Positions 46,936 to 58,929 of a DNA stretch of 64,000 nucleotides are shown piece after piece; position 1 is the stretch's first letter, and the number at the start of each line of letters is the position of its first letter. The position numbers and the translations under genes are program-made. The notes beneath the pieces are model-generated. The model saw only the letters and a list, made by a program, of their open reading frames with translations, searched no databases and was not told the origin of the DNA. The DNA comes from Chlorokybus atmophyticus (Eukaryota > Streptophyta > Chlorokybophyceae > Chlorokybales > Chlorokybaceae), in assembly GCA_009103225.1 (NCBI GenBank), contig RHPI01000890.1, forward strand, positions 151,579-215,578, given 5' to 3'.

Positions 46936-49816
46936 CATTACTGTTAGCGCGGCATGATCCATTGTCGCAACACGGTGCAATAACTAGCACATGTCAATTC
47001 AAGCGTATAAGAGGCAAGTGGCCGTGCAATGGCATTACTGACCAACACATTGGTAATGTATTGGTTGGTGCCGTGGGTAATTCAATTATCGACGTTGAAT
47101 ACGCAATGTGCTATGATGATTGCACATTGCGAAGGCCTGGGCTGTGTACCCACCGACACATAACTGTTTATTTATTAATGATCTCGTATGCCACGCAGCC
47201 TTTTATACATCTGCACATCATAAGGAATGCTCTCCTAAAGGCCCACGGTGTGGTTTTTGAAGACTTTTACAGACATTTATCATAGCATGGTACCCAAAGT
47301 TCACTGCATTAACTTATCATAAGTTATGTATTTAGCGAATACATGTTTAAATATAGTTACCGGCTAGCCTAGTGTTAAGTAGTTTGCAAATTTGTCTATT
47401 GCAAACTCTGATCTCTTTACAAGATACTTCACGCTGTAGCCATTATAACCGCATGTTGGATCACTGCAAATGCTGCTCCCAAAGTGTCCCCCCGAGCCTC
47501 GATTCTAAGAATGTGTACTCAACATGCCTTCCGGCTCCAAGCATTACTGCCGGTGTGCTAGCGGTGATGATGCTTGCAAGCAAGTTGAGCCTCAATTGCA
47601 AGGCTTGCAGTTGAGGCTCTACTTTGCGTGCATGCACAAGTGTGGACATGGTATGTACCCTTACATGTAATGTCTCAAGCCATAGTACGGCCACGGTGGT
47701 CATTATCAACATGGAGTATTTGGTTTTCTATATGAATAAACTATTCAATTGCATATGTCGTAAGTAGAGCTTGCGAATGAGGCGCTTTGCAACGGTTTCA
47801 CTCATCCAATTAGACGATCCATACTACAGATCTTTCAACTTTGTAAAGCGCGACAGTAGTAGTACATATAGATGTGTATGGGTGCGTGATCTTGCGTGTG
47901 TGTTGAACGTAGAGCAGGACGAGGTTGCTTTAGCGTACGTGTAAAAAGGTTTATGTGTTTTTGATGCCACTTATTAGCTGTATAGCACAGCGAGTAACAA
48001 GCTTGTGCACACATGTTATCGAATTAGTTATTAACACATTTAACTCATCTGGCCGTTAGGACTTGATCATGAGCACCCCTGCGCAAACCCCTGCACGCGA
48101 TGATGCACAAAAGCCGCTTCTAAAGCGGTGGCACCATTGACACAAGCATATGTTCAAGTGCAGGCTGAGGTTAGCTCAGTACCATTGAATATGTCAATAT
48201 ACGCTTATAAGGTAAAGTTATTGCAAAACCTTGATATATAACTTTTTAAAAACTTTTATATAATTTAATTGTATTCTACTCGATTGTACACGTGCATAAG
48301 ATACTTAATGAAAAACCTACAAAAACTTTACATTTATATCTAGATAGACACAATAACCGTAAAGTCGATGCCTATGTCAAGATAGGGTGTGATACATCGA
48401 TGTCACACCAGTGCATACAATACATCCTAAAGCGGGTATTAACAACAAATAAAGCCATCTCTCGGCGCTTGCGCGGGCAGTGTGGCGTCATTGTATCACA
48501 TTATACACGTTGTTAATAAAGTCTCTTAACAACATGTACATTGTAGGTGGGAGGTTTTAAAAACAAAAGCGTCGCGTTGAAGTTGACAAATTGACAATCT
48601 TCTTAAGGCTCAAATGATATGTCCTTTGTTATGCACGTTATCATGCACATTCATCCACGTGTGTAGCACATAAAGAGTAAAACTCCTTTATGTTGAGCCT
48701 CGGTGTGGCATGCGTTCTGGATTTTAGCGTAAATGTTTATTTTGTGATCGTACCATTCGTGCATTGATGCTGTGCAGCGCTGCTTTTCACCAAAGCACGT
48801 GGTTTGTGGTATTGACTCTTTAACTTACTCATAATTGGAGAGAGGGACATCGTCGCATGTCGCACTTGGTTGCAATAATGCATGGATGATTACGATTGTG
48901 TTTGCAGGTATGCATTATGATTATAATGATCTTTACTAGTTGAATTGAACTTGCATTGACACAATACGATTCACTGCTTATGGTTGTTGACACTTTGTAG
49001 ATATCATGTTGATATTAATACCAGTTAACATTTCAAGTATTAATAAATAACTATTATGAAAATTGTGTCGTAACACCGATGCCTCTATGTCCACAGCTTT
49101 CACTTATAACACGTGCCTTCAGCCTGGCAGCATGAGGTATGATCATGATATTTGTTCAACGCACGTTGCATAACTGCAAGAGCTAACATACATAATCTGG
49201 TTACATGTGTTTATAAACGCGTTATGACGCGCAACTGCCGCATTGCGTCGCAAACGCGCACGGCTAAACAAATGCCATCTCGTGCGCCGGTGCTGAGGCG
49301 ATGAAAAGTGCTTTCAGCTTTGCCTCGTACTTGGTAACTGCATTTTCAGCGACGACACCACTCGGGCTATTGGCAATTACTTCAACACTAGAATGGTAAC
49401 TGTACTATTAACGCATTAACGCACTGCGGCGTATCGAGAATGCAATTTTTATGTATGGTATCCAATCAGTCAATTACTCCACAGCAATTTACGGATATTA
49501 CATTTCACAAGAACTCACCGTCCTTTCCTTCCATTAATCTGCTCATTCACCTCGGTTTCGTTAACCATCTTTAGTAATAATATTTCAAACAACTTATATA
49601 ACCTATTATGACAAGGGTAGGTTTTGAACAACAAGATCAATCACGTGCAGATTGAGTGACTCACTGAATTTAACAAACTTTGGCAAAGTTCTTGAATTCA
49701 ATGCTTAAACAATAAATGAAGCGGTCTTGCATATTGTCATGCCTGCTATGGTCGAGGGTAACGCCGTCTCGGGCACACTGCAGCCAAGCGCAATTTTGTC
49801 ATGCCACCGTCCACAG
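46936..49816. other. AT-rich intergenic spacer
   Basis: No domain-bearing frame, though a short frame at 48292-48516 is present with no recognisable product. A 9-bp-arm hairpin lies at 47587-47619. I see no RNA gene. Confidence 0.5.
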
Positions 49817-50248
49817 TGTGCTTCCGGTTCAAGTCGCTTCACAAGCTCTTAAAGTCAAAGTCTCTATTCTTAGTACTCACTCACAGTGTCATCAGCGAGT
49901 CTAGTGACATGACTTCCTACTTATACATGTTAAATCATGACTGTGCAGTGCCACGCGGGCAGTAGGCCAACGGTCACATCAAAGCCGCATGCTACTACAG
50001 AAATGTCCTAAGACTTTATATAGCACATGAGCTGATAATAAATTCCTAACTGATCAGCTACGCGCGGTTCCTCACACAAAGAGGCCTATAGGGTAATCTT
50101 AGCTACATGCTACATGGGGTACGAAGTAGCTAGCAGTAGAGTACTACACGAGTACTACCACGAGGTCTTCATGCTGATAGCCCAGGCTTGAGATCGGATG
50201 TAGGTATGCATCGAGGAGGACTGGCATGCGAGGGTATTTGGCATGACA
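49817..50248 (-). repeat. 3' LTR of the methyltransferase-bearing gypsy element
   Basis: It is 432 bp, colinear with 61178-61580 and visibly diverged by scattered substitutions and small indels, including a segment near 50130-50160 missing from the other copy. Ends are TG and CA. Confidence 0.85.
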
Positions 50249-50299
50249 CCTGTCAACAAGCCACACCCCCTAAAGTTCTGGGGTAGCCTACTGCTCCAG

Positions 50300-50476
50300 A
50301 ACTCAGCTTTTACCAACTGGATGGGGGACCGTTGCTGCGGCAGTTATCGCATCAATACTCCCACAGCGGCACCTTGCCTAATCAAGGGTCAAGGCAATAA
50401 CAGTGCATGCCTTGGTTGCAGCCTTCGTATAACAGCATTACTGGGTCGTTGTCGGCGCTGCCACATTTCTCGCATC
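50300..50476 (-). pseudogene. PHD-finger-like module at the end of the gypsy pol
   Basis: Reading the - strand from 50476 gives RCEKCGSADNDPVMLLYEGC, then NQGMHCYCLDP, a stop, then LGKVPLWEY. This fits the C4HC3 pattern of PHD fingers (CxxC, then a CDGC-like pair, His, and Cys two residues on, followed by LDPPL-like residues). The third cysteine has become Tyr. PHD fingers read histone tails, so in an intact relative this could direct integration or local chromatin binding, comparable to chromodomains of other Ty3 elements. That role is inference. Confidence 0.65.
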
Positions 50477-50869
50477 GGGTGCTTCGCGGCAGTCGCGGGT
50501 GCTGGATGGCCGAAGCCAGCAACGTGGGGAAGATGACAGGGTGCGCCTTTCACCATGTTGTCCTTCATGCGCTCGTCTTGTTGTCCCAGAAGGTCCAGTA
50601 CCCCTGTGGGATACACCTTCAATACCTTATAAACAGCGCGCCCGCCGGAGGTGTCGAGGGTGTCGTGTGTAGCTGCCATGCGGTAGACGAAGTCTCCTGG
50701 CTGGAAGCGGCGTTCCCGTTCCTTGTAAAAACCGCTGCGCACATGCTCGTAGCGGAGCGTGTCGCGGTGCTGAGAAGTGCGCGAGTTGTTGAAGGCCATG
50801 GGGATAGTGTGCTCGATTAGCGCGCTACGCACTGCCAGATCATACAGCATCTCGTTGGAGTTGTTGAGA

Positions 50870-51515
50870 TTGTTCACCACTCTGTCGACCTCCTCTGCTG
50901 TGCACGGAAAGGGAGCAATGGCTGCCTTCCAAACAGCATGTAGTACGGGCTGTATTCCCGCAGTGCTGCCTGCTTGGACAGCCAGTACCCCAGTGCTACC
51001 CATGGGAGGTGGTCATCCCATGTGTTCATCTCGTAGTTGAGGACGTACTTGCGCAAACCCTTCTTGATGGTCTACACGGTACGATCAGCGAGACCATCGG
51101 CTTGTGAATGGTCGCGTGAAGTGCGGCGATGGTCAATGAAGCATCTGTTCATAAGCTTGTCGAAGGCTCCTCTGAACTCCGTACCTTGGTCGGTGATGAC
51201 TTCAGCACAGCTGCCAAAGCGTCCGAGTACATGAGAGAGGAAAGCGTGGGCTACTCCCTCGCTGCTCATGTCGGGAAGGGCCACCATCTCCACCCAATTG
51301 AAAACGCGCTCGATCATGACGAGGACGTAGCGGTTGCCTCGTGCTAAGGGCGATAAGCCCCCGAGGATGTCCAGTCCCCAGCGGTTGAACAGTCCCAAGA
51401 TGGGGAGGGGATGCAGGGTGGCGTTGCGCGTGTTGAGGCTCGCGCGGACCATGTCACACTGCTGGCAGTCGCTAACGAACTTGCGCCTGCCTATCTGTGC
51501 ACCCCATACCACCAA
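50870..51515 (-). pseudogene. Integrase of the gypsy element, inactive
   Basis: The core shows CQQCDMV (end of the zinc region), WGLDILGGL with the first Asp, and VITDQGTEFRG with the second Asp. The third catalytic position reads GLADRTV, so Glu is replaced by Asp (codon at 51084-51086), and a TAG follows at 51072-51074. The continuation TIKKGLRKYVLNYE and WVALGYWLSKQ fits the family. Confidence 0.88.
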
Positions 51516-52112
51516 CAGTGAGTCTCGGCCAGACTGGCCGTGCGCTTGACATCAAAGTGTTCAAGCTTGCTGTAAAGGGCAGCGATGATGCCTTCTCACG
51601 CAGCTGGTGTTGGGACCTCCTTGTCCTCATTTTGTATCCGTCGCTTCAACTTGCCGTTGGCCCAGCGATGGTGCCGAGTGTGTTAACTGATTCGGTCTTC
51701 TCGCGCGCGCTCATGCATGCTAAAAGTTGTCCAGTCCGGAGCAGTGCGAGGGATGGCTTATAAGGGGTCGGTGACGGTGACGGGGGCCCGGAGAGAAGGC
51801 ACGTCCTCGTCTGTTGCTGCCTCGGTGGCCTGGGTCTTGCGTCTTGAATGTAGCGCAGCGACAGCGAATATGGCTGCTACACTTGCAGGTGCGGCTGCAG
51901 GACCCAACTCGTGTCGGGCTCCTGTCGCATCGTTGGTGCTGATATGGGTTGCGACCAAGGCCGTCTGCGCCCTGGTTGGACAGGCCTGCCTGATGCTTCA
52001 CCTCAAAGTTATACTCCTACAGCAATAGTGCCCACCATGCCATCGTGCCTGTCAGGTGCTGGTTGGTCATCAGCCACTTCAGTGGTTGGTGGTCGGTGAT
52101 CAGTTGAAACTG

Positions 52113-53300
52113 CTATCCAAATAGAAAGGGGCGGAAGAAGGAGATGGCCCATACTGCGGCGAGACACTCCCCCTCGGAGCTGCTGTACTTGGCCTCAGCG
52201 CTGTTGTTGCTGCGGCTGGCATACAACACTACGTGCTCCTTTTTGTTATTGTCGTGCTGCACGAGCACTGCTCCCATGCCGAGCTTGCTCCAATCTGTGT
52301 GCAGGATAATTGACCTGTTGTAGTCAGGTTTCTGAAGAATGAGAGCTGTGGTGAGTTGGAGCTTCAACTCCTTGAACGCCTCTTGTTGTGCCTCCTTACA
52401 CGGGAACTCCGTGTCCTTCCTCAGCATTTTGGTAAATGACCGCGCTATCTTCGCAAAGTCTTTGACGAACCGCCTGTAGTAGTTGGCAAGGCAGAGGAAC
52501 GCACGCAGTTACCTGAGATCTGTGGGGGCAAGGTGGCCACCAGTGCCTCCATTTTGGCCTGCACATACACACCATGGGGCACAATCATGTGCCCTATGTA
52601 CAGTACCTTGTGGGTAAAGAAGGTGCACTTGTCGGGGTGCACCATCATCCCTACTTTCTTCGGTCTCTGTAGCACCTCATCAACGCATGAGATGCTCCTC
52701 ATTGCTGCGACTAAAGATGAGGATATTGTCGATGTAGCAGCCTGCGAACTTGTTGCAGTCCAATCCGTTGAGGGCTTTGTCCATAACACGCTGGAACTTG
52801 GCTGGAGCATTCTGCAGTTTGCAGGGCATGAGCTTCCACTGGTACAGCTGCGAATTGCCCCAGAAGGAGGTCTTGTGCTTGTCCTCCTCCGTAATAGCTG
52901 GTTGTACCATTGGCGCATGTCCAGGATATTGAAGACTGTACAGCCTCCGACATCATTGAAGATACCTTCTGCAGTAGGCATTGGATACATATCTTGCTTG
53001 GTCTTGTTGTGAAGGGGGCGGTAGTCACCGCACATACGCCGAAGTGCCTGCTAAATCCTTCTTCAGGGGCATGACGGTCGCGGTCGCAAAGTCCGATGTG
53101 GACTCCTTGGTCAGGCCTGCATCTAACAGAGCTTTGCACCTTTGCTCCACCAAATCTTCATCCATGGAGAGTCTGTACTGTCGTCGGAACACCAGTTTGG
53201 TGTCCACCAACTCGATGTCCATCTAGTAAACTGAGCAATTGCCCAGCTCTTTCACGCTGAAGTTGAACTGACTCCTCCACTTGTTGAGGATAGCCTGCGT
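52113..53300 (-). pseudogene. Reverse transcriptase and RNase H of the gypsy element, broken
   Basis: From 53300 downwards: FNFSVKELGNCSVY, a stop, DTKLVFRRQYRLS, DFATATVMPLKKD, DYRPLHNKTKQDMYPMPTAEG, then the palm motif YIDN at 52725-52736, where the second Asp of YIDD is Asn. RNase H is seen as ILHTDWSKLGMGAVLVQHD and ECLAAVWAISFFRPFLFG, ending in a DGLGRNP-like segment near 51960. At least three frameshifts occur. The N-terminal side is cut by the nested copia element. Confidence 0.88.
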
Positions 53301-53801
53301 TGCTAGCATGAGCATGTCTTGCACACTGCTCAGTCCAATCAGCTTGTGAATTGGCTAAGGCATGAGAGATACTGCTACTAGTATGAGCTGATATCGATCA
53401 GTCATGAGTCTGTAGCAGATATCGAGTCCACTAAGCGGAGTATGACCAAGCAGGAGACTCCGGACTTGCTCATGAGGCTGGCGCAGCCTGACGCAGCCAA
53501 CGCCCTGGGAGAACAACGAGAACTCCGCGTATACTTAGCCTTAAGAGGCGTGGCTTAGCTTGTTGAAAAGCTTTAGCTGTAAGCTAGACAACTAAGCTTG
53601 CATATTAGTAATCCGCTGAGTATAGCTTACGCGGTGCTTGCTAAAGTAGACATGTGTAGTCTGGCTGGTATAAAGGCCAACAGAATTAACAAGTTGTTGG
53701 TTTGGGTGAAACCCCTTTGCAAGCCTTGTATGCACGCCTTGTGTGTATGTTTTAGTGCATGTGTATGCTGTAGTTAGCCAGCGCTAGCTCAGTGTTCAAC
53801 A
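53301..53801 (+). repeat. 5' LTR of the copia element
   Basis: Bounded by TG and CA; it holds a TATAAAGG-like box near 53671, a candidate LTR promoter. It is colinear with the 3' LTR and differs only by scattered substitutions and a short indel near 53369. Confidence 0.9.
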
Positions 53802-53815
53802 GGTTATGGGCCCAC
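53802..53815 (+). promoter_or_regulatory. Primer-binding site complementary to the tRNA-iMet anticodon arm
   Basis: GGTTATGGGCCCA directly follows the LTR. Its complement contains CCCATAACC, the anticodon-loop sequence of initiator tRNA-Met with its CAT anticodon. Drosophila copia is known to prime from an internal fragment of this tRNA, and this site fits that mode over 3'-end priming. Confidence 0.6.
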
Positions 53816-53912
53816 ACTCCTAGTGGTTCAAGAGAGGAGACAGCACCACAACTAGTGGAAAAGCTGAGCGGAACTGCTACTTGCAGAAGACCTCTGAAGA
53901 AGGCGTGACGAG

Positions 53913-54740
53913 ATGGCAGAAGATGAAGGCTCTAGCGTCAGGTTGTCGGTGGCACCTTTGGATATGGAGAATTACAACACATTGAGCATAAAGATAAAGG
54001 CGCTCCTAAAGCATAAGGGTTTGTGGAAGTATGCCGATCTCAACGGTAACGCACCTGTAGAGGGTACGCAGAATGTGTAGTTGAAGAAGAGTGTAAAGGC
54101 ATTTGCATTGGTATCCTTGAATGTAAAGGATTACAATTTTGTGATGCTTGCTGAGAGTGTAAGCGTGCAAAGGAAGCGTCGCAAAAGCTGGCAGACATTC
54201 AAAGCAAGCAACAATGCAAGGAAGCTGCAGCCGAGAAGGCAGCTGAATGCGCTAAAGAAGGAGTCAGCGGAGCCTATCTCCAAGTACGTGGGACGAGCAA
54301 GGGAGATGTGGAAAGACCTCACTTTGATAGGCCACAAGGTGAAGGAGGTGGAGCTGGTTTGGGCTATCCTCTCTGGTCTTCCAAAGGAGTACGACATGGT
54401 GGTGACCGTGCTTGAGACGCAAAGGGAAGAACTCAAGCTCAATGTGGTGCTGCCCATGCTGCTTCAACAAGAAGAGAAGATAGGCAGGAGAAGGGATGAA
54501 GCAGATTCGGTGGCGTTTGCTGCTTCATCCTCAAAGAAATTAGAGCAGGGTGGAGGAGGAGGCTCGTACAACGGTGGCAACAGGAAGGGGAAGGACTACA
54601 AGAAGAACCTCAAATGTCATCATTGTGGGAATAAGGGCTACTTTAAGATGGAGTGCCGGCTGTGGTTAGCGGAGCACCAAAAGGCGAAGGGTGGCGAACA
54701 CGACAACAAGGGTGAGAAACCCATGGCGTTTACAGCTGCA
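53913..54740 (+). pseudogene. copia gag with in-frame stop
   Basis: The ATG at 53913 opens MAEDEGSSVRLSVAPLDMEN and the frame reads on through a TAG at 54078-54080. The capsid-like part has ISKYVGRAREMWKDL and ILSGLPKEYDMVV, typical of the UBN2-type copia gag. The zinc knuckle reads CHHCGNKGYFKMEC, with the zinc-binding His replaced by Tyr (codon 54639-54641), so this copy would not coordinate zinc normally. Confidence 0.85.
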
Positions 54741-56127
54741 TCGTCAAGATCTGCTATTGCTTGGGTGCTGGACTCCGGGTGTAACAAGCATCTCACTTTT
54801 GAGCAGTTTCAGAGCTACATGCCTATGGACAAGCTTGACACATTTGAAAGCAGTGAGGAAGCAGCCATTGGCACGGGGGACATCCACCTCAACTACAGTG
54901 TTAACGGAGTTCAGAGGCAAGTGTACTTGCGCAACGTGTTACATGTACCCCCAAGCGGTTGTTGGTCTAGTCTCAGTGCGTGCTGCTGCAAGAGCTGGGG
55001 GTAGGACTTTATTTGAGGGAGACCATGGGCGTGTACTGTTGAAGGGGTCGTGTACATGATCACCAAAGATCATGGAGGAGGACAGTATTATGTGTAAGCG
55101 CCTACTGCATCGACAAGAGAGTCTGCAGCGGTGTGGCATCGACGACTTTGACATCTCGGCTACCATAACCTCACCAGGCTGGTGAAGGAAGACATGGTGG
55201 TTGGCATCAACATTAAGCCGGAGGAATTCAAAACCATGCAAGAGGTGTTGTGTGAACCCTGTGTGCTGGCGAAGCAACGAAGACTGCCATTCCCAGCATC
55301 ATCGAGTGTGACAACCAAGCCTCTGCAACCGGTACACTCTGATGTATGCGGACCACTCCCTGTTGCAACTGCTGAAGGGTATAGGTATTTTTGTACATTT
55401 GTACATCCTGAGTGACTACAGCAAGGTTGCGGTGGTGGTGCCCCTGCATTTGAAGTTAAAAGTGTCGGCACAGCTGAAGAAGGTACTCACCCTAATGGAG
55501 AAACAGACAAAAGAGAAGGTGGTGACAGTGCGGTCCGATAGGGGTGGAGAATACATCAGCAAGGAGCTAAAAAGCTGGTTGGCCGCGAACGGGATCACGC
55601 ACCAATACACGGTACCCTACACCCCGCAACAGAATGGAGTAGCTGAGAGGCTGAACAGAACCATGTTGGAGAAAGTCAGAGCAATGCTGGTGGACGCAAA
55701 AATGCAAGATCATAGGTGGGGAGATGCACTGCTTACTGCAGCGTATGTGCGCAATCGCGCACCAGAAGCATCTCAAGCGCAGACACCGTGGGAGCTTTTC
55801 ACCAAGCAAAGACCAGACATCTCTATGTTGAAGGTTTCCGGCTCTACATCATATGTTTTCATCCCCAAGCAACTGCAAAAGAAGCTGGCGCCCAAGAGCA
55901 AAAAGGGCGTGTTTATTGGCTATGAGTTCAACTCAAAGGCCTACCGAGTGCTGCTGGAAGACAACAAGGTGGTGGTGAATAGGGATGTGATGTTTGCGGA
56001 GGAAGGCAGCATAAGTGCTGTCCCAGGGGTGGTTGTTGTTGAGGACGAGGAGGAACCCCACATGGAGGAGTCACTAATCAACAACAATATGCACCCTGAG
56101 AACCAAACTACAGACACCAGCCATTAG
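54741..56127 (+). pseudogene. copia protease and integrase, frameshifted
   Basis: The protease active site is AIAWVLDSGCNKHLTF. Integrase follows with VLCEPCVLAKQRRLPF (zinc region), VHSDVCGPLP (first Asp), VRSDRGGEYIS (second Asp) and QQNGVAERLNRTML (Glu). All three catalytic residues remain, but the frame breaks near 54995-55160 and again near 55415. The end reads KGVFIGYEFNSKAYRVL, the usual copia integrase C-terminal block. Confidence 0.88.
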
Positions 56128-57735
56128 TCTCAGCAACAAGCATCGAAGGAAGAAGCTGTGGAGGTCCAGGAGGAGCCCGGGTACATGCTGAGGAGCACGA
56201 GACCTGAGGAAGGACGCTTCAGAAGCTTGGCAGCATTAATAATTAAGGAGAAGGAGCCTACCACATATGAGGAGGCAATGACAGGCCTAGACACATAGCT
56301 GTGGCAGCATGCGATGGATTAGGAGATAGCATCCTTGCACGCCAATGGCACATGGAGGCTGGAGAAAAAAGTCCCACCTGAAGTGAAGCTCTTACCGGTA
56401 AACTTGGTGTACAAGATCAAGCGCAATGGGCAAGGCCGCATTGAGAGATACAAGGCGCGATTGGTGGTGAAGGGGTACTTGCAGCAAGAGGGCATTGACT
56501 TCAATGAGGTGGTCGCTCATGCTAGTAAGCTTGTAACCTTTTGCCCCATGTTTGCACTTGTGGTAGCTGAGAATTGGGAGCTACACCACTTGGATGTGAT
56601 GACTGCATTCATTTACGAAGAGTTGGAGGAGGAGATCTACATGCAGCAACCCAAGGGCTATGAGGAGGGAGGATTTGGCACTGCTTGCAGACTTGTAAAG
56701 GCAGTATACGGGCTCAAGCAAGCGCGAAGAGTATGGCACACCCGGCTCACCAAGGAGTTGGAGAAGATTAGCTTCACACCTTTTGAAGCTGATCCTGAAC
56801 TGTCCACGCACAAGGAGAAGAAGATCTGGCTGTTAGTCTACGTCGACGACATCATGGTCGCTGTAAAGAAGCTAAAGGACTTGGAGGAGGTGAAGACATC
56901 TCTCAAGTCTGCCTTTGACATGCGGGACTTGGGAGAGGCAATGCTTTTTGTGAGCATGGTGATCGAGAGGGACAAGGACAACAAGACAGCTAAGAGTAGC
57001 CAGGAGTTGATGGCGCGAAGGATTGTGGAGAAGTTTGGAATGGGAGACGCCAAAGGCAAGGTGATACCCATGTCCGTGGGAGCCAAGCTACAGCAAGTAA
57101 TGAGTGAGACAGAGCACCTCGGCAGGAGCAAGTTCCCTTATAGTGAGTTGGTTGGGAACATGCTTTACATGTCCGTGAGCACTAGGCCAGACATCGCACA
57201 AGCTGTGGGAGTGCTTGCACGCTACATGTTATCACCCACCATGAAGCATTGGAGAGCTGCAAAGGAGTTGCTGCGTTATGTGATGGGGAGCACAAGCGTG
57301 GGCATTCACTTTGGAGAGGGAGCTGGTTCTGGAGACAAGGAGTTGGAGGGCTATTATGACGCTGACTACGCTGGGGACCTCGACACGAGGAGGTCAACTA
57401 CTGGCTACGTTCCTGATCAATGGTGGACTTGTTAGCTGAAATAATAAGTTGCAACCTACCATGGCTGCCTCGACATCGGAGGTGGAGTACACGGCTGCCT
57501 CATCGGTAGTGAAGGAGGCATTGTGGTTGAAGAAGCTGATGGTGAACTTATGCTACCCTGCAAGCTGCATCAGCATCAACTGCGACAGCCAAGGCGCAAT
57601 CAAGCTGCTAAAGCATCCGATTGCTTTAGTCCGGTCAAAGCACATTGACGCGATTCACCACTTCGTGCGCGAGCGTGTGGCAAGAAAGGAGGTGGCGTTC
57701 AAGTACTGCAACACGGAGGATGCTAACTAACTGCA
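56128..57735 (+). pseudogene. copia reverse transcriptase and RNase H
   Basis: RT blocks: NLVYKIKRNGQGRIERYKAR, LHHLDVMTAFIYEELEEEIY, KAVYGLKQARRVW, and the catalytic YVDD at 56839-56850. RNase H is seen as YYDADYAGDLDTRRSTTGYV, then after a stop and shift near 57430, STSEVEYTAASSVVKEALWL. Several stops precede the RT (for example 56128 and 56297). Confidence 0.9.
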
Positions 57736-57813
57736 TGACCAAGCTCTTAATGACGAAGAAGTTCCATGACTGCACTGGAGGACTTGGAGTCTACTAAGCT
57801 ACCTGCGTGGGAG

Positions 57814-58320
57814 TGCTAGCATGAGCATGTCTTGCCCACTGCTCAGTCCAGTCAGCTTGTGAATTGGTTAAGGCATGAGCCTTAGAGATACTGCTGCTAG
57901 TATGAGCTGATATCGATCAGTCATGAGTCTGTAGCAGATATCGAGTCCACTACGCGGAGTATGACCAAGCAGGAGACTCCGGACTTGCTCATGAGGCTGG
58001 CGCAGCCTGACGCAGCCAACGCCTTAAGAGAACGGCGAGAACTCCGCGTACACTTAGCCTTATGAGGCGTGGCTTAGCTTGTTGGGAAGCTTTGGGGGTA
58101 AGCTACACAACCAAGCTTGCATATTGGCAATCCGCTGAGTATAGCTTACGCGGTGCTTGCTAAAGTAGACATGTGTAGTCTGGCTGGTATAAAGGCCAAC
58201 GTAATTTACAAGTTGTTGGTTCCGGTGAAACCCCTTCGCAAGCCTTGTGTGCACGCCTTGTGTGTATGTTCTCGTGCATGTGTATGCTGTAGTTAGCCAG
58301 CGATAGCTCAGTGTTCAACA
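57814..58320 (+). repeat. 3' LTR of the copia element
   Basis: 507 bp, preceded by a short purine-rich stretch (GTGGGAG) that may be the remnant polypurine tract. Ends TG and CA. Confidence 0.9.
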
Positions 58321-58493
58321 TGAGTTGTTCTCGTGTCTGGCCTGTAGCCAGTGATCCAATGGCATGGGACCAGGAGGTAGCGTTGGCGACCACTAGAATG
58401 TCCTCCACAGTGACTGCTGCTTGCTCCTTCATACGGGCGATCTTGAGGGCAGTGTGTGCCGCTTTGATCTCTCGAACGCGATCAGCCCCCCCC

Positions 58494-58865
58494 NNNNNNN
58501 NNNNNNNNNNNNNNNNNNNNNNNNNNNNNNNNNNNNNNNNNNNNNNNNNNNNNNNNNNNNNNNNNNNNNNNNNNNNNNNNNNNNNNNNNNNNNNNNNNNN
58601 NNNNNNNNNNNNNNNNNNNNNNNNNNNNNNNNNNNNNNNNNNNNNNNNNNNNNNNNNNNNNNNNNNNNNNNNNNNNNNNNNNNNNNNNNNNNNNNNNNNN
58701 NNNNNNNNNNNNNNNNNNNNNNNNNNNNNNNNNNNNNNNNNNNNNNNNNNNNNNNNNNNNNNNNNNNNNNNNNNNNNNNNNNNNNNNNNNNNNNNNNNNN
58801 NNNNNNNNNNNNNNNNNNNNNNNNNNNNNNNNNNNNNNNNNNNNNNNNNNNNNNNNNNNNNNNNN
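58494..58865. other. Assembly gap of 372 N flanked by C runs
   Basis: Unknown bases lie inside the gypsy element, between its methyltransferase end and its pol. C homopolymers on both sides suggest the sequencing stop was a G/C-rich tract. Confidence 0.99.
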
Positions 58866-58929
58866 CCCCCCGTCACGTGTTTAAGCTCCCGGAAGAACAC
58901 ATGGCGGTCCTGGAGCAAAGCACATCTCC

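Larger units (their letters stand above)
53301..58320 (+). mobile_element. Ty1/copia retrotransposon nested in the gypsy element
   Basis: LTRs of about 501 bp (53301-53801) and 507 bp (57814-58320) both start TGCTAGCATG and end GTTCAACA. Flanking pentamers TGCGT (53296-53300) and TGAGT (58321-58325) may be the target duplication with one change. Internal order gag, protease, integrase, RT, RNase H is diagnostic of copia. It interrupts the - strand gypsy reading frame, so it inserted later. The coding frame carries stops and shifts. Confidence 0.92.

Noticed and set aside
53025-53300. Host gene reading DTKLVFRRQYRLS
   Set aside because: It is the start of the gypsy reverse transcriptase, cut by the copia LTR.
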